A stretch of 64,000 nucleotides of DNA, taken from assembly GCF_900101855.1 (NCBI RefSeq), contig NZ_FMVC01000004.1, forward strand, positions 62,001-126,000, read 5' to 3'. The notes under the pieces are model-generated. The model was not told where the DNA came from. It saw only the letters and a program-made list of their open reading frames with translations, and did no database searches. Both the position numbers and the translations under genes were made by a program. Below are positions 28,937-37,393 of this stretch, piece by piece. Numbering within the stretch: position 1 is the stretch's first letter; the number at the start of each line of letters is the position of its first letter. This stretch comes from Flavobacterium anhuiense. Its GTDB lineage: Bacteria; Bacteroidota; Bacteroidia; Flavobacteriales; Flavobacteriaceae.

Positions 28937-29644
28937 TTATTTAATTCCTCCAAAAGCTCCGAAACACATATTTTTATGCAAAATTTCGACTTTTGAAAAA
29001 CCTACTTTTTTCATCAAATCCAATTGGTAATTCATCGATCTAGGCGAATCTTCTTTTTCGATATAATCCAAAACTTTCTGGCGATATTCTGCCCCTCCTA
29101 TTCCTTCTAAATATTCGCCATAGCGTTGCCACGTATATTCGTTCAATAATTCTGTGTCTTGAGTTATTAAATCCGAAATCATCAAACAACCTCCTGGTTT
29201 TAATAATTTGAATAATTTAGTAAAAGTCGTTTCCCAATCTTCATCATCCCTTAAATGATGCAAAACTGCTCCAGCCAAAATAATATCAAAACTATTTTCT
29301 TCTAAAACAATTTCGCGGATATCGCCTTGTTTGATTTCAACTTTTCCGTTCGTTTCTGCCGAAACTCTTTCAAAAGCACGATCTAACATTGGCAAACTCA
29401 AATCGACTAACGTACAATTCAAATTTGGCACTTTAGATAACATTTTTAAAGTATAATTTCCAGCTCCACAGCCAACATCCAAAACATTTGTAGCATTCGG
29501 AACAATGCGTTTTGAAGCTTCAGTTATTAATTCCAAAGAAATAGTCGCGTCGATTGTGGCGACTTGTCCCGTTTCTAAATTTGAAAATCGTTCGACATCA
29601 TGGTCAAATCGTTCTTTGATTTCGGCAATAGTTGATTTTTTCAT
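28937..29644 (-). CDS. Class I SAM-dependent methyltransferase
   Basis: This 235-residue Rossmann methyltransferase has motif I VLDVGCGAGNYTL near 59-71, an acidic motif II (CTLVDLSLPM) and post-motif LAGAVLHHLRDDEDW near 129. The type is common in small-molecule methylation. The N-terminal KERFDHDVERFSNLETGQ precedes the core. It is divergent from a LysR-type regulator across 232 bp, so it may be the target of that regulator. The substrate is unknown. Confidence 0.82.
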   Translation of the reverse strand: MKKSTIAEIKERFDHDVERFSNLETGQVATIDATISLELITEASKRIVPNATNVLDVGCGAGNYTLKMLSKVPNLNCTLVDLSLPMLDRAFERVSAETNGKVEIKQGDIREIVLEENSFDIILAGAVLHHLRDDEDWETTFTKLFKLLKPGGCLMISDLITQDTELLNEYTWQRYGEYLEGIGGAEYRQKVLDYIEKEDSPRSMNYQLDLMKKVGFSKVEILHKNMCFGAFGGIK

Positions 29645-29666
29645 GTCTTTTGTTTTTTTTTTTTAA

Positions 29667-29788
29667 CTCTCGCAGATTCAGCAGATTTAGGGGATATTTT
29701 TGCTATTGTATGATCGGAATATTTGTGATTAGAAATGATTTTAATAAAATTAATTAACAATCTGCCCTATCTGCTAAATCTGCGAGAG
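29667..29788. repeat. CAGATTnnGCAGAT-type inverted repeat
   Basis: The arms CTCTCGCAGATTCAGCAGATTTAGGG (at 29667) and the complementary CCCTATCTGCTAAATCTGCGAGAG (to 29788), each read here as about 24 bases with mismatches, enclose an AT-rich interior. It lies in the promoter gap between the divergent methyltransferase and LysR genes, not at a gene end, so it would be in the leader of the methyltransferase. The copy at 32401 is of the same family. Confidence 0.75.
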
Positions 29789-29860
29789 ACTTATTTTTTT
29801 GCTTTTTCAAAACTATTCTTTCCATAAATACTTTAAAAATACTATTTTTATCAATCAACA

Positions 29861-29875
29861 ATACTTTTAAAGTAT
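29861..29875. promoter_or_regulatory. Palindromic operator next to lysR start
   Basis: ATACTTTTAAAGTAT is a perfect palindrome around a single central base, one base before the LysR ATG. A related half-site (ATACTTT) occurs 33 bp upstream. This suits autoregulation by the LysR protein. The assignment is inferred. Confidence 0.4.
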
Positions 29876-29876
29876 C

Positions 29877-30758
29877 ATGGAATTACGTCACTTAAAATAT
29901 TTTTTGGCTGTAGCCGAAGAACTGAACTTTACCAAAGCCTCAGAAAAACTTTTTATTTCGCAACCACCGTTAAGCCGACAAATAGGTGAACTAGAAGAAG
30001 AACTGCAGGCAAAACTTTTCATTCGGAACAATAAAAAGGTAGAATTGACCGAAGCTGGAAAATATTTTGAAAAAGAAGTTAAAGCTCTTTTCCAGAATTT
30101 GGAACACATTTCTACTAAAACAAAAAAAATAGCAGAAAACGTTTCTGGAGAGTTCAGAATCGCTTATATCAGTTCTATTTATTCAGCAGTTATTTCAGAT
30201 TTAATCAAATACCTGAAAGCGAAGTTTCCGTATGTCAATTTCAAGCTTTTTGAAATTTCAACAACCAAACAAATTGATGCTTTAGAACAAGGAAAAATCG
30301 AAATGGGAATTATACGATCGCCAATTCATTCTCCAAAAATAAAATCACATTTATGGTTTAAAGATGGATTTTCATTAGTTTACAATAAAAAATCCGTTCA
30401 GATAAAATCAGAAAATGAGATTGTAAAACTGAAAGACGAAACTTTTGTTTTCTTCAATAAAGATTACGCACCGCATTATCATGAAGTTTTACTGGAACTT
30501 TGCGCTTTTTATGGCTTTACGCCGAAGATTATTCACGAAGCCAACAACATCAATTCCATCGTGCAATTAGTCAAAAACGGATTGGGAATTTCGATTGTGC
30601 CTTCAAATATTGCTAAAAACAATCAAGATCCTGAAATTGGTTTTATTGAATTGAAGAAAGTAAATCTTTTTACAAATGTTTCTATTATAATTTCAAAAGA
30701 AGATGATTCTGAGATTACACAATCTGCTGTTGCCTTTTTATTGCCACAAAGACGCTAG
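29877..30758 (+). CDS. LysR-family transcriptional regulator
   Basis: This 293-residue protein starts with the classic winged HTH (MELRHLKYFLAVAEELNFTK, then SEKLFISQPPLSRQIGELEE, to residue 60). A type 2 periplasmic-binding-protein-like effector domain follows (about 90-290, with GEFRIAYISSIYS and NGLGISIVPSNIA). It is divergent from a SAM methyltransferase and probably controls it. The final codons LPQRR and the stop come from the start of a dispersed repeat, so the natural C-terminus may have been altered. Confidence 0.93.
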   Translation: MELRHLKYFLAVAEELNFTKASEKLFISQPPLSRQIGELEEELQAKLFIRNNKKVELTEAGKYFEKEVKALFQNLEHISTKTKKIAENVSGEFRIAYISSIYSAVISDLIKYLKAKFPYVNFKLFEISTTKQIDALEQGKIEMGIIRSPIHSPKIKSHLWFKDGFSLVYNKKSVQIKSENEIVKLKDETFVFFNKDYAPHYHEVLLELCAFYGFTPKIIHEANNINSIVQLVKNGLGISIVPSNIAKNNQDPEIGFIELKKVNLFTNVSIIISKEDDSEITQSAVAFLLPQRR

Positions 30759-30989
30759 GACACAAAGTTTTTTTTTTAAGTAGAAATAAGCGTACAGTTT
30801 GTCATCCTGACGAAGAAAGGATCACACAAGAAATTCCGCAAACAGAATCGCCAATCTTTGTCGAGTTACGTGTGTGATCCTTCCTTCGTCAGGATGACAA
30901 AAAATGAGAGAAAATCCTTTTAATCCTTTTATCCTGATAGCTATCGGGAGTGGCAAAAAAACTTAGCGTCCTAGCGCCTTTGCGGCCAT
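30741..30989. repeat. Nested pair of inverted repeats
   Basis: The outer arms (TTGCCACAAAGACGCTAGGA at 30741 and CTAGCGCCTTTGCGGCCATAA to 30990, read with mismatches) bracket an inner element at 30799-30902. Its arms TTTGTCATCCTGACGAAG and CTTCGTCAGGATGACAAA are perfectly complementary over 18 bp. The inner core (GCCAATCTTTGTCGAGTTAC) recurs inverted at 39261-39367 and as a half copy at 9635. This fills the gap between the LysR and DUF2130 genes. I see no further gene between 30759 and 31091. Confidence 0.8.
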
Positions 30990-31091
30990 AACAAAAATTC
31001 GTTACAATTTAGTACAGAAATCCGCATAAGAAAAACAGAAGTTTTAAATACCTTAGCAAATTATAATTCTACAATAAAAATTTCAATAAAA

Positions 31092-32378
31092 ATGGCCGAG
31101 CAATCTTCAATTCAGTGTCCAAACTGCGGAACACCTATCGACGTAAATGATGTCTTAAAACATCAATTGGAAGATAGCATTCGTAAAGAATTCCAGCAAA
31201 AAGCCAATATTCAAAACCGTGAATTAGAGCTTAAAAACGAACAATTGGAAAAAGCTAAAGCCGAATTTGAAGCGAAGAAAAAACAGGAAAACGAACTTTT
31301 TGCAGAACGTTTGGAACGCGAGAAAAAAACAGCTGAAAAAGAAATTTCTGAAAAGCTGAAAGCCAAACTCGAAGAAGAAAATAAAGATCGTTTGCTTTTA
31401 ATGGAAAAAGAACTCTCTGAAAAATCAGAAAAAATCAGGGAATTAAATAAAATGGAAGGTGAAATCGCCAAATTACAGCGCGAAAAACTGGAAATGAAAG
31501 AAGCAATTCAGGCCGAAGCCGAAAAACAATTGAACGCGCAATTGGCTTTGGAACGTGAAAAAATCAGAAAACAGGAAGACGATAAAAACGAGCTGAAATT
31601 CAAAGAACTTCAAAAACAGCTTGAGGAACAAAAAAAGCTGACCGAAGAAATGAAACGCAAGCAGGAACAAGGTTCTATGCAGTTGCAAGGTGAAGTAATG
31701 GAATTAGCGATTGAAGAATGGCTGGCCAATAATTTCCCTCTCGACAGTATTGATGAAGTTAAAAAAGGTGCCAATGGTGCCGACTGTCTTCAAATTGTAA
31801 ATACACGCGAGCATCAAAACTGCGGTTCTATTTATTACGAAAGCAAGAGAACAAAAGCATTTCAGCCTTCTTGGATTGAAAAATTCAAAAACGATATTAG
31901 AACCAAAAGAGCCAATATTGGAGTTTTAGTAACTGAAGTAATGCCTTCTGGAATGGAAAGAATGGGCATGCGTGACGGAATTTGGATTTGTACGTATGAA
32001 GAATTTAAAGGTTTAAGTGCGGTTTTGCGTCAGTCTTTAATTCAAATCAATCAAGCCGTTCAAGCGCAGGAAAACAAAGGTGATAAAATGTCGATGTTGT
32101 ATGATTTCTTGACCAGCAACGAATTCCGTCTGCAGATTGAAGGTATTGTAGAAGGTTTCACACAAATGCAAAACGATCTGGAATCAGAAAAAAGAGCGAT
32201 GCAAAGAATCTGGAAACAGCGCGAAAAACAGATCGAAAAAGTGGTTCATAATACATTAGGCATGTACGGTTCTATTCGCGGTATTGCCGGAAATGCGGTT
32301 CAGAGCGTGAAAGCTTTAGAACTGGATTTTATTGAAGAAGAACAAGAAGATGAAGAACCTAAGGAATTGTTTGAATAA
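31092..32378 (+). CDS. DUF2130 coiled-coil protein with zinc-ribbon-like N-terminus
   Basis: This 428-residue protein begins with an N-terminal CPNCGTP motif (Cys9, Cys12), followed by a long charged coiled coil (about 30-205). A C-terminal DUF2130 domain (about 210-385) has EEWLANNFPLDSIDEVKKGANG and SCGSIYYESKRTKAFQPSW-type signatures (here NCGSIYYESKRTKAFQPSW). DUF2130 belongs to the restriction-endonuclease-like superfamily and resembles RmuC-type nucleases, with a possible DNA role. Only the E..K residues of the fold (YYESKRTK) are visible. Function is not established. It is monocistronic. Confidence 0.85.
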   Translation: MAEQSSIQCPNCGTPIDVNDVLKHQLEDSIRKEFQQKANIQNRELELKNEQLEKAKAEFEAKKKQENELFAERLEREKKTAEKEISEKLKAKLEEENKDRLLLMEKELSEKSEKIRELNKMEGEIAKLQREKLEMKEAIQAEAEKQLNAQLALEREKIRKQEDDKNELKFKELQKQLEEQKKLTEEMKRKQEQGSMQLQGEVMELAIEEWLANNFPLDSIDEVKKGANGADCLQIVNTREHQNCGSIYYESKRTKAFQPSWIEKFKNDIRTKRANIGVLVTEVMPSGMERMGMRDGIWICTYEEFKGLSAVLRQSLIQINQAVQAQENKGDKMSMLYDFLTSNEFRLQIEGIVEGFTQMQNDLESEKRAMQRIWKQREKQIEKVVHNTLGMYGSIRGIAGNAVQSVKALELDFIEEEQEDEEPKELFE

Positions 32379-32400
32379 TTTCGATTTATAAAAATGTAAG

Positions 32401-32497
32401 CTCTCGCAGATTTTGCAGATTGAGCAGATATTTTTACTGCCACAGATTTTACAGATTAAATAGATTTATTCTGCTTAATCTGTAAAATCTGCGGGAG
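32401..32497. repeat. CAGATT-type inverted repeat between convergent genes
   Basis: The left arm CTCTCGCAGATTTTGCAGAT (32401) pairs imperfectly with ATCTGTAAAATCTGCGGGAG (to 32497), with an inner CCACAGATTTTACAGATTAA arm. The family is the same as at 29667. It lies between the DUF2130 and META-lipoprotein genes and is a likely bidirectional terminator. Confidence 0.75.
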
Positions 32498-32507
32498 AAA
32501 TAAAAAA

Positions 32508-33281
32508 TCAATCGACTTTCTTAAAAACAGCCAATTTCCCCGAAGGATTTGACAAGATCAATTGATTATTCCCAATCGAATAAGTATTCGTACTCTGCAA
32601 GGCTTTAGTAAATTCTCCTTCTTTATTTCCTTGCGGACAAGCCATTAAAGTTGAAATCACTTTGGTAAAACGCAAAAGATCTTTTTCGAAAAAGATTTGT
32701 CCGGTTATTGAATTGCAACCGCCATATCCCATAAATTTATTTTCAGCCGAATTAATCTCGATTCTCGGAAATTCCTTTTGAAAATCAGTTGCAAAAACTT
32801 TGTAACCGTTTAATTCTTCCAAAACCCAAATATCGTGAAGACGATAATCGGTAAGATATTTTCCGCATCCGCTAAGTTTCTTCGTTTCTAATTCTGAATT
32901 ATTTCTAATTTCAACTTTTACGCTGTAAGGCGAAATCGCACCAGACATTGAATCTTGACAATCTAATTGCTGAATTGTTATAGTCGCAGAAGTCGTTTCA
33001 TTATTTACTTTATACATTTTCACATTAGCATCCATTGCTCGAATCGCATCAACAGCAGGAAAAGTAATTTTCTCTTTTCCTGGTATTAACGACGTAAAAA
33101 CGATTTCCTCATTTCCTATTTTGATTCCCCAAAACGGCTCATTTCCTGTTCCTTTAAAATAATATTTTAGATCTTCTTCTGTTGAGCTTACTGAAGATGT
33201 TGTGGCAGATTCTTTATTTGCAGTCGTTTTACAGCTTATCATTAAAACTGTTAAAAACAATATTGAAAGTACTTTTTTCAT
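32508..33281 (-). CDS. Lipoprotein with COG3650-like and META domains
   Basis: This 257-residue lipoprotein has a lipobox ending at Cys17 (VLMISC). The first domain (about 38-140) has GTGNEPFWGIKI, typical of COG3650-type membrane-associated proteins. The second (about 145-255) is a META/HslJ-like domain: WVLEELNGYKVF, MGYGGCNSITGQI near 188-200, and FTKVISTLMACPQGN. HslJ is linked to heat and novobiocin tolerance, but the molecular function of both is unknown. It is monocistronic and convergent with the DUF2130 gene. Confidence 0.85.
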   Translation of the reverse strand: MKKVLSILFLTVLMISCKTTANKESATTSSVSSTEEDLKYYFKGTGNEPFWGIKIGNEEIVFTSLIPGKEKITFPAVDAIRAMDANVKMYKVNNETTSATITIQQLDCQDSMSGAISPYSVKVEIRNNSELETKKLSGCGKYLTDYRLHDIWVLEELNGYKVFATDFQKEFPRIEINSAENKFMGYGGCNSITGQIFFEKDLLRFTKVISTLMACPQGNKEGEFTKALQSTNTYSIGNNQLILSNPSGKLAVFKKVD

Positions 33282-33489
33282 GGGATTTTAGTTTAAAAAT
33301 GTTCTTCTTCGTAAAACAAATGTAAAATTCTTATGAATTTACGACATTTTTTTGAAACGCTTATTTAGAATCCTTTCAAATTTTAAAAAATCGAATAACT
33401 CCAAAATCATTCAAAGCCTAGGCTATGCAAAAGATTACGTCAAAATACGTAGTTCCAAAATACACTCTCTCGCTAAAAAATAAATTATT

Positions 33490-33523
33490 TACGTATTTTT
33501 ATAAGTATAAATACTTATATTTG
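33490..33523 (+). promoter_or_regulatory. nirB promoter with NarL-type 7-2-7 site
   Basis: TAAGTAT-AA-ATACTTA (33502-33517) is an inverted 7-2-7 repeat. It overlaps the -7 element TATATTTG (33516-33523), which is an exact TAnnTTTG. Extra TACGTAT (33490-33496) and TACGT heptamers at about 33436 and 33446 lie upstream, and no -33 TTTG is present. The same core is found at moeA and in altered form at nasA and narK. It is a likely activator site for the NarL-like regulator encoded at 39566. Confidence 0.6.
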
Positions 33524-33549
33524 CGTAATAATACTTAATTAAAGAAATC

Positions 33550-36063
33550 ATGATTAGAGTAATAGTAGTTGGAAACGGCATGGTTGGTTATAAATTTTGC
33601 GAAAAGTTTGTTGCAAAATCAGGACAAGAAAAGTATCAAATCACAGTATTTGGAGAAGAGCCAAGACGCGCCTATGATCGTGTTCACCTAAGTGAATACT
33701 TTGGAGGAAAAACGGCAGATGATCTATCATTATCTACGACCGAATGGTACGCAGAAAACAATATTATTCTAAACACATCTGAACTTATTACAGATATTAA
33801 TCGTGATTCAAAAACTATACATACACATTTAGGCAAAACACATACGTACGACTACTTAGTTTTAGCAACTGGTTCTTCTGCTTTTGTTCCGCCAATTGAA
33901 GGTGTCGAAAAAGAAGGTGTTTTTGTTTACAGAACAATAGAAGATCTGGATGCAATTATGGCTTACGCTAAAAAAATAAAACAAAAAGGCGCGAAAGAAG
34001 CGGCTGTTTTAGGAGGCGGTTTATTAGGCCTCGAAGCTGCAAAAGCCGTTAGAGATTTAGGATTGAATCCGCATGTGGTGGAATTTGCACCTCGTTTGAT
34101 GCCGAGACAATTGGATCAAGGCGCGAGTGATATGCTTCAATCAAAAATTGAAGAATTAAATATTGGAATTCATCTTAACAAAGCAACGCAATATATTGAC
34201 GGAAAGGAAAGTATAACAGGAATGATGTTTGCAAACGACGAATTATTAAAAGTCGATATGCTTGTGATTTCTGCAGGAATCAAACCTCGTGATGAACTGG
34301 CAAGAGTTTCAGGACTTGAAGTTGGTGTACGAGGCGGAATTGTGGTAAACAATCAAATGCGAACATCAGATCCTTGCATTTTTGCTATTGGTGAAGCTGC
34401 ACTTTACAACCAAAACATTTACGGATTGGTTGCTCCAGGTTACGAAATGGCGGATGTTGCTGCAGAGCAAATCTTAAATGGTGATAAAACCATGAAAGAA
34501 ACCATCGATATGTCAACACAATTGAAATTGATTGGTGTAGAAGTGGCGAGTTTTGGTGATCCTTTTATTGAAAACAATGACGTTACTGCTATTATTTATG
34601 AGAATAAATTGAGTGGTGTTTATAAAAGAATCAACGTTACCAAAGATTCGAAAAAACTTTTGGGTGGAATTTTAGTCGGAGATTCTAGCGATTATGGTTC
34701 GCTTTTCCAGATTTATATTAATGAAATGGCACTGCCGAAAAACCCAGAAGATTTGATTTTAGGTTCTCGTGATGGTTCTGAAGGTTCTTCTTTAGGAAGT
34801 GTAATCGATTTGCCAGACACAGCGGTAATCTGTTCTTGCGAAAATGTTACCAAAGGCGCTATCTGCTGTAAAATTTTAGACGAAAGCTGTGCTTCACTTT
34901 CAGATGTTGTAAAAGCAACCAAAGCGACTTCGGGCTGTGGTGGCTGTAAACCAATGGTTTCTGATTTAGTAAAAGCAACACAAAAATCTTTAGGAAAAGA
35001 AGTCAAAGAAGTGATATGCGAACATTTCAGCTATACGCGCCAGGAATTATTCGATTTGGTAAAAATCAACAAATACGATAATTTCTACGACGTTTTGGAT
35101 CATCACGGAAAAGGAGACGGATGTGAAGTCTGCAAACCTGTTGTTGCTTCTATTTTCTCAAGTATTTACAATGATACGGCCAACAAACACATAACAACTC
35201 AAGATACCAATGATAGATTTTTGGCCAATATCCAACGAAACGGAACCTATTCGGTTGTTCCAAGAGTTGCAGGAGGCGAAATTACTGCAGAGAAATTAAT
35301 TGTAATTGGCGAAGTGGCAAAACAATTCGATTTGTACACTAAAATCACTGGAGCACAAAGAGTTGATTTGTTCGGAGCGCATTTAAGTGACTTGCCAAAA
35401 ATCTGGAAAATATTAATCGATAATGGTTTTGAAAGCGGTCATGCTTACGGAAAATCCCTTCGTGCCGTAAAAAGCTGTGTTGGAAATGCTTGGTGCCGTT
35501 ACGGAATGGACGACAGCGCCGGATTTGCCATCGAGCTAGAAAACAGATACAAAGGAATCCGTTCTCCGCATAAATTAAAAGGAGGTGTTTCGGCTTGCAT
35601 TCGCGAATGTGCCGAAGCCCGCGGAAAAGATTTCGGATTAATCGCTGTTGAAGGCGGATGGAATTTATACATCTGCGGAAACGGTGGTGCAAATCCAAAA
35701 CACGCTGTTTTATTGGCAGAAAAAATAGACAAGGAAACCGTAATCAAATACATGGATCGTTTCTTAATGTATTACATCAGAACAGCAGGTCCGCTGATTC
35801 GAACTTCAACTTGGCTAGAAAAACTAGACGGTGGTTTAGATTATTTGAAACAAGTAATCATCGAAGACAGTTTAGGAATCTGCGAAACGCTTGAAGCCGA
35901 AATGCAAACTTTAGTCAACACTTTCGAATGCGAATGGAAACAAGTGCTAGAAAAACCAAGATTATTAAAACGTTTCAATCACTTTATCAACTCAGACGAA
36001 AAAGACGACAATGCTGTTTTTGTTCCTCTAAGAGATCAAAAAATGCCAAAAGCCTGGACTTAA
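33550..36063 (+). CDS. nirB: Nitrite reductase [NAD(P)H] large subunit
   Basis: This 837-residue assimilatory NirB reduces nitrite to ammonium in the cytoplasm. An FAD/NAD(P)H-oxidoreductase domain covers 1-370 (VIVVGNGMVGYKF at the start). A BFD-type [2Fe-2S] domain is near 428-480 (CSCENVTKGAICC, SGCGGCKP), with a second BFD-like repeat near 492-545 (CEVCKP). The ferredoxin-like and sirohaem/[4Fe-4S] domain has ligand Cys in SCVGNAWCRYG (C-x5-C, about 640) and SACIRECAEA (C-x3-C, about 683). nirD follows after 223 bp and both belong to the nitrate assimilation region. Confidence 0.96.
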   Translation: MIRVIVVGNGMVGYKFCEKFVAKSGQEKYQITVFGEEPRRAYDRVHLSEYFGGKTADDLSLSTTEWYAENNIILNTSELITDINRDSKTIHTHLGKTHTYDYLVLATGSSAFVPPIEGVEKEGVFVYRTIEDLDAIMAYAKKIKQKGAKEAAVLGGGLLGLEAAKAVRDLGLNPHVVEFAPRLMPRQLDQGASDMLQSKIEELNIGIHLNKATQYIDGKESITGMMFANDELLKVDMLVISAGIKPRDELARVSGLEVGVRGGIVVNNQMRTSDPCIFAIGEAALYNQNIYGLVAPGYEMADVAAEQILNGDKTMKETIDMSTQLKLIGVEVASFGDPFIENNDVTAIIYENKLSGVYKRINVTKDSKKLLGGILVGDSSDYGSLFQIYINEMALPKNPEDLILGSRDGSEGSSLGSVIDLPDTAVICSCENVTKGAICCKILDESCASLSDVVKATKATSGCGGCKPMVSDLVKATQKSLGKEVKEVICEHFSYTRQELFDLVKINKYDNFYDVLDHHGKGDGCEVCKPVVASIFSSIYNDTANKHITTQDTNDRFLANIQRNGTYSVVPRVAGGEITAEKLIVIGEVAKQFDLYTKITGAQRVDLFGAHLSDLPKIWKILIDNGFESGHAYGKSLRAVKSCVGNAWCRYGMDDSAGFAIELENRYKGIRSPHKLKGGVSACIRECAEARGKDFGLIAVEGGWNLYICGNGGANPKHAVLLAEKIDKETVIKYMDRFLMYYIRTAGPLIRTSTWLEKLDGGLDYLKQVIIEDSLGICETLEAEMQTLVNTFECEWKQVLEKPRLLKRFNHFINSDEKDDNAVFVPLRDQKMPKAWT

Positions 36064-36072
36064 AAAAATATC

Positions 36073-36150
36073 TTGCCACAAAGACACAAAGACACAAAGT
36101 CAAATTACAAAAACTTAAAAAAACTTAGCGCCTTTGCGCCTTAGTGGCAA
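36073..36150. repeat. CACAAAGACACAAAG inverted repeat
   Basis: The left arm TTGCCACAAAGACACAAAGA and the right arm with CCTTTGCGCCTTAGTGGCAA fold back imperfectly. The left arm matches the outer element at 30741. It lies 10 bp after nirB and before nirD, so it may reduce nirD expression relative to nirB or stabilise the nirB transcript end. Confidence 0.7.
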
Positions 36151-36194
36151 AACGCCAAGCTCCAAAAAAAAAGAAAAAAATCATTAAACGTTTG

Positions 36195-36266
36195 CTGTCC
36201 TTCTTACCCTCTTTTTTACTGCGCCATCAAATCTCTCTTGATTGTAAAAAGAGGGCTAAGAAACAG
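36195..36266 (+). promoter_or_regulatory. Large imperfect hairpin in the leader of nirD
   Basis: The arms 36195-36219 (CTGTCC...CCCTCTTTTTTAC) and 36244-36266 (GTAAAAAGAGGG...AACAG) pair over more than 20 bases with small bulges. An inner ATCAA/TTGAT stem (36226-36242) caps it. It ends 20 bases before the nirD ATG. It could attenuate nirD or be a processing site. No similar element was found elsewhere in the window. Confidence 0.45.
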
Positions 36267-36286
36267 GAAATCAAAACTCAATCAAA

Positions 36287-36664
36287 ATGGAAGAAATCTT
36301 AAATCAATACGAAACAGTTCATGCGAGCGATGCAACAATTTGGTTCAAAGCAGGTAAAGTAGAAGATTTTCCAACCAACCGAGGCGGATGTATCAAATAC
36401 AAAAACAAACAAATTGCGATTTTCAATTTCACACGCAGGAATGAATGGTACGCTTGCCAAAACGCCTGTCCACATAAAATGGAAATGGTGCTTTCAAGAG
36501 GAATGACAGGCTCTGCCGACGATATTCCGAAAATCGCCTGCCCGATGCATAAAAAAACATTTTCTTTAGTAGATGGCTCGAACTTAAATGGCGAAGAATA
36601 TAGCATTGCAACTTACCCGATTAAAATTGTTGAAGATGAAGTTTTTGTTGGGTTCGTAGATTAG
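36287..36664 (+). CDS. nirD: Nitrite reductase small subunit (Rieske type)
   Basis: This 125-residue protein is the NirD partner of NirB. A complete Rieske motif is visible: NACPHKMEMVLSRG (C-x-H, about 63-65) and IACPMHKKTFSLVDG (C-x2-H, about 83-86). It therefore probably carries a [2Fe-2S] cluster, whereas some NirD proteins lack ligands. It should transfer electrons within or stabilise the nitrite reductase complex in the cytoplasm. DUF4202 follows after 137 bp across a hairpin repeat. Confidence 0.93.
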   Translation: MEEILNQYETVHASDATIWFKAGKVEDFPTNRGGCIKYKNKQIAIFNFTRRNEWYACQNACPHKMEMVLSRGMTGSADDIPKIACPMHKKTFSLVDGSNLNGEEYSIATYPIKIVEDEVFVGFVD

Positions 36665-36670
36665 ACTTTT

Positions 36671-36733
36671 AAGAGCCAAGAAGCAAGAAGCAAGACTATC
36701 CAAGTTTTTCAAATCTTGCTTCTTGCTTCTTTC
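36671..36733. repeat. AAGAAGCAAGAAGCAAGA inverted repeat
   Basis: The arms AAGAAGCAAGAAGCAAGA and TCTTGCTTCTTGCTTCTT are perfectly complementary, each with an internal 7-bp tandem repeat (AAGAAGC). It lies between nirD and DUF4202 and is a likely terminator or mobile unit. Confidence 0.8.
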
Positions 36734-36801
36734 ATCTCACTTTTAACTTTCGACTTTTCCACTAATTCCGTATCTTTGAAATCTATTACTTAACCAAAAA
36801 A

Positions 36802-37386
36802 ATGACTACACCTTTTCAAAAAGCAAGCGAATGGATTGATGCCGAAAATGCACAAGATCCGAACATCGAGTTAGACCAAAATAAAGAATATCCAAAAGAA
36901 TTACTGTATTCGAACAGGATGTACGAAAGACTGATGCAGTTTGAACCAAATGCCTCAGAAGAAATTCAGATTGCTTCAAAAGCACAGCATATCTGCCGAT
37001 GGAAAGTCGCTCGCGAATCGTACCCAATGGATCGTGTGGGTTATTTGAAATGGAGAGAAGAATTGAAAAAATTCCACTCTAAAACTACGGCCGAAATTCT
37101 GGCAAAAGCAGGTTACGATCAAGCTTTTATCGATCGTGTTTCATTCTTAATTGAGAAAAAACTGTTAAAAAAGGATGCCGAAACTCAATTATTGGAAGAT
37201 GTAATTTGCCTAGTCTTTTTAGAATATTACTTAGAACCTTTCGTTCATAAACATAATGAAGAAAAGCTGAAAAACATCATCAAAAAAACTTGGGATAAAA
37301 TGTCGGACAAAGGACATCAAGAAGCCTTAAAAATCAATTATTCTGAGGAAAACTTAAACCTAATAAAAGCTTCTTTGGGATTGTAA
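36802..37386 (+). CDS. DUF4202 protein
   Basis: This 194-residue protein matches DUF4202, a family with no known function. It is helical, with polar motifs EWIDAENAQDPN (about 10-21), LLYSNRMYERL and KAQHICRWKVARESYPMDRVGY (part, about 58-79; seen as HICRWKVARESYPMDRVGYL) and a conserved Asp/Glu cluster (EDVICLVFLEYYLEPF). It carries His and acidic residues that could bind metal. It starts 137 bp after nirD and 7 bp before the sensor kinase, so it is inside the nitrate operon. Its role there is inferred from position only. Confidence 0.8.
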   Translation: MTTPFQKASEWIDAENAQDPNIELDQNKEYPKELLYSNRMYERLMQFEPNASEEIQIASKAQHICRWKVARESYPMDRVGYLKWREELKKFHSKTTAEILAKAGYDQAFIDRVSFLIEKKLLKKDAETQLLEDVICLVFLEYYLEPFVHKHNEEKLKNIIKKTWDKMSDKGHQEALKINYSEENLNLIKASLGL

Positions 37387-37393
37387 AAAGAAT

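Noticed and set aside
31211..31688. Ser/Phe-rich antisense ORFs opposite the DUF2130 coiled coil
   Set aside because: They result from the Lys/Glu coiled-coil codons read backwards.
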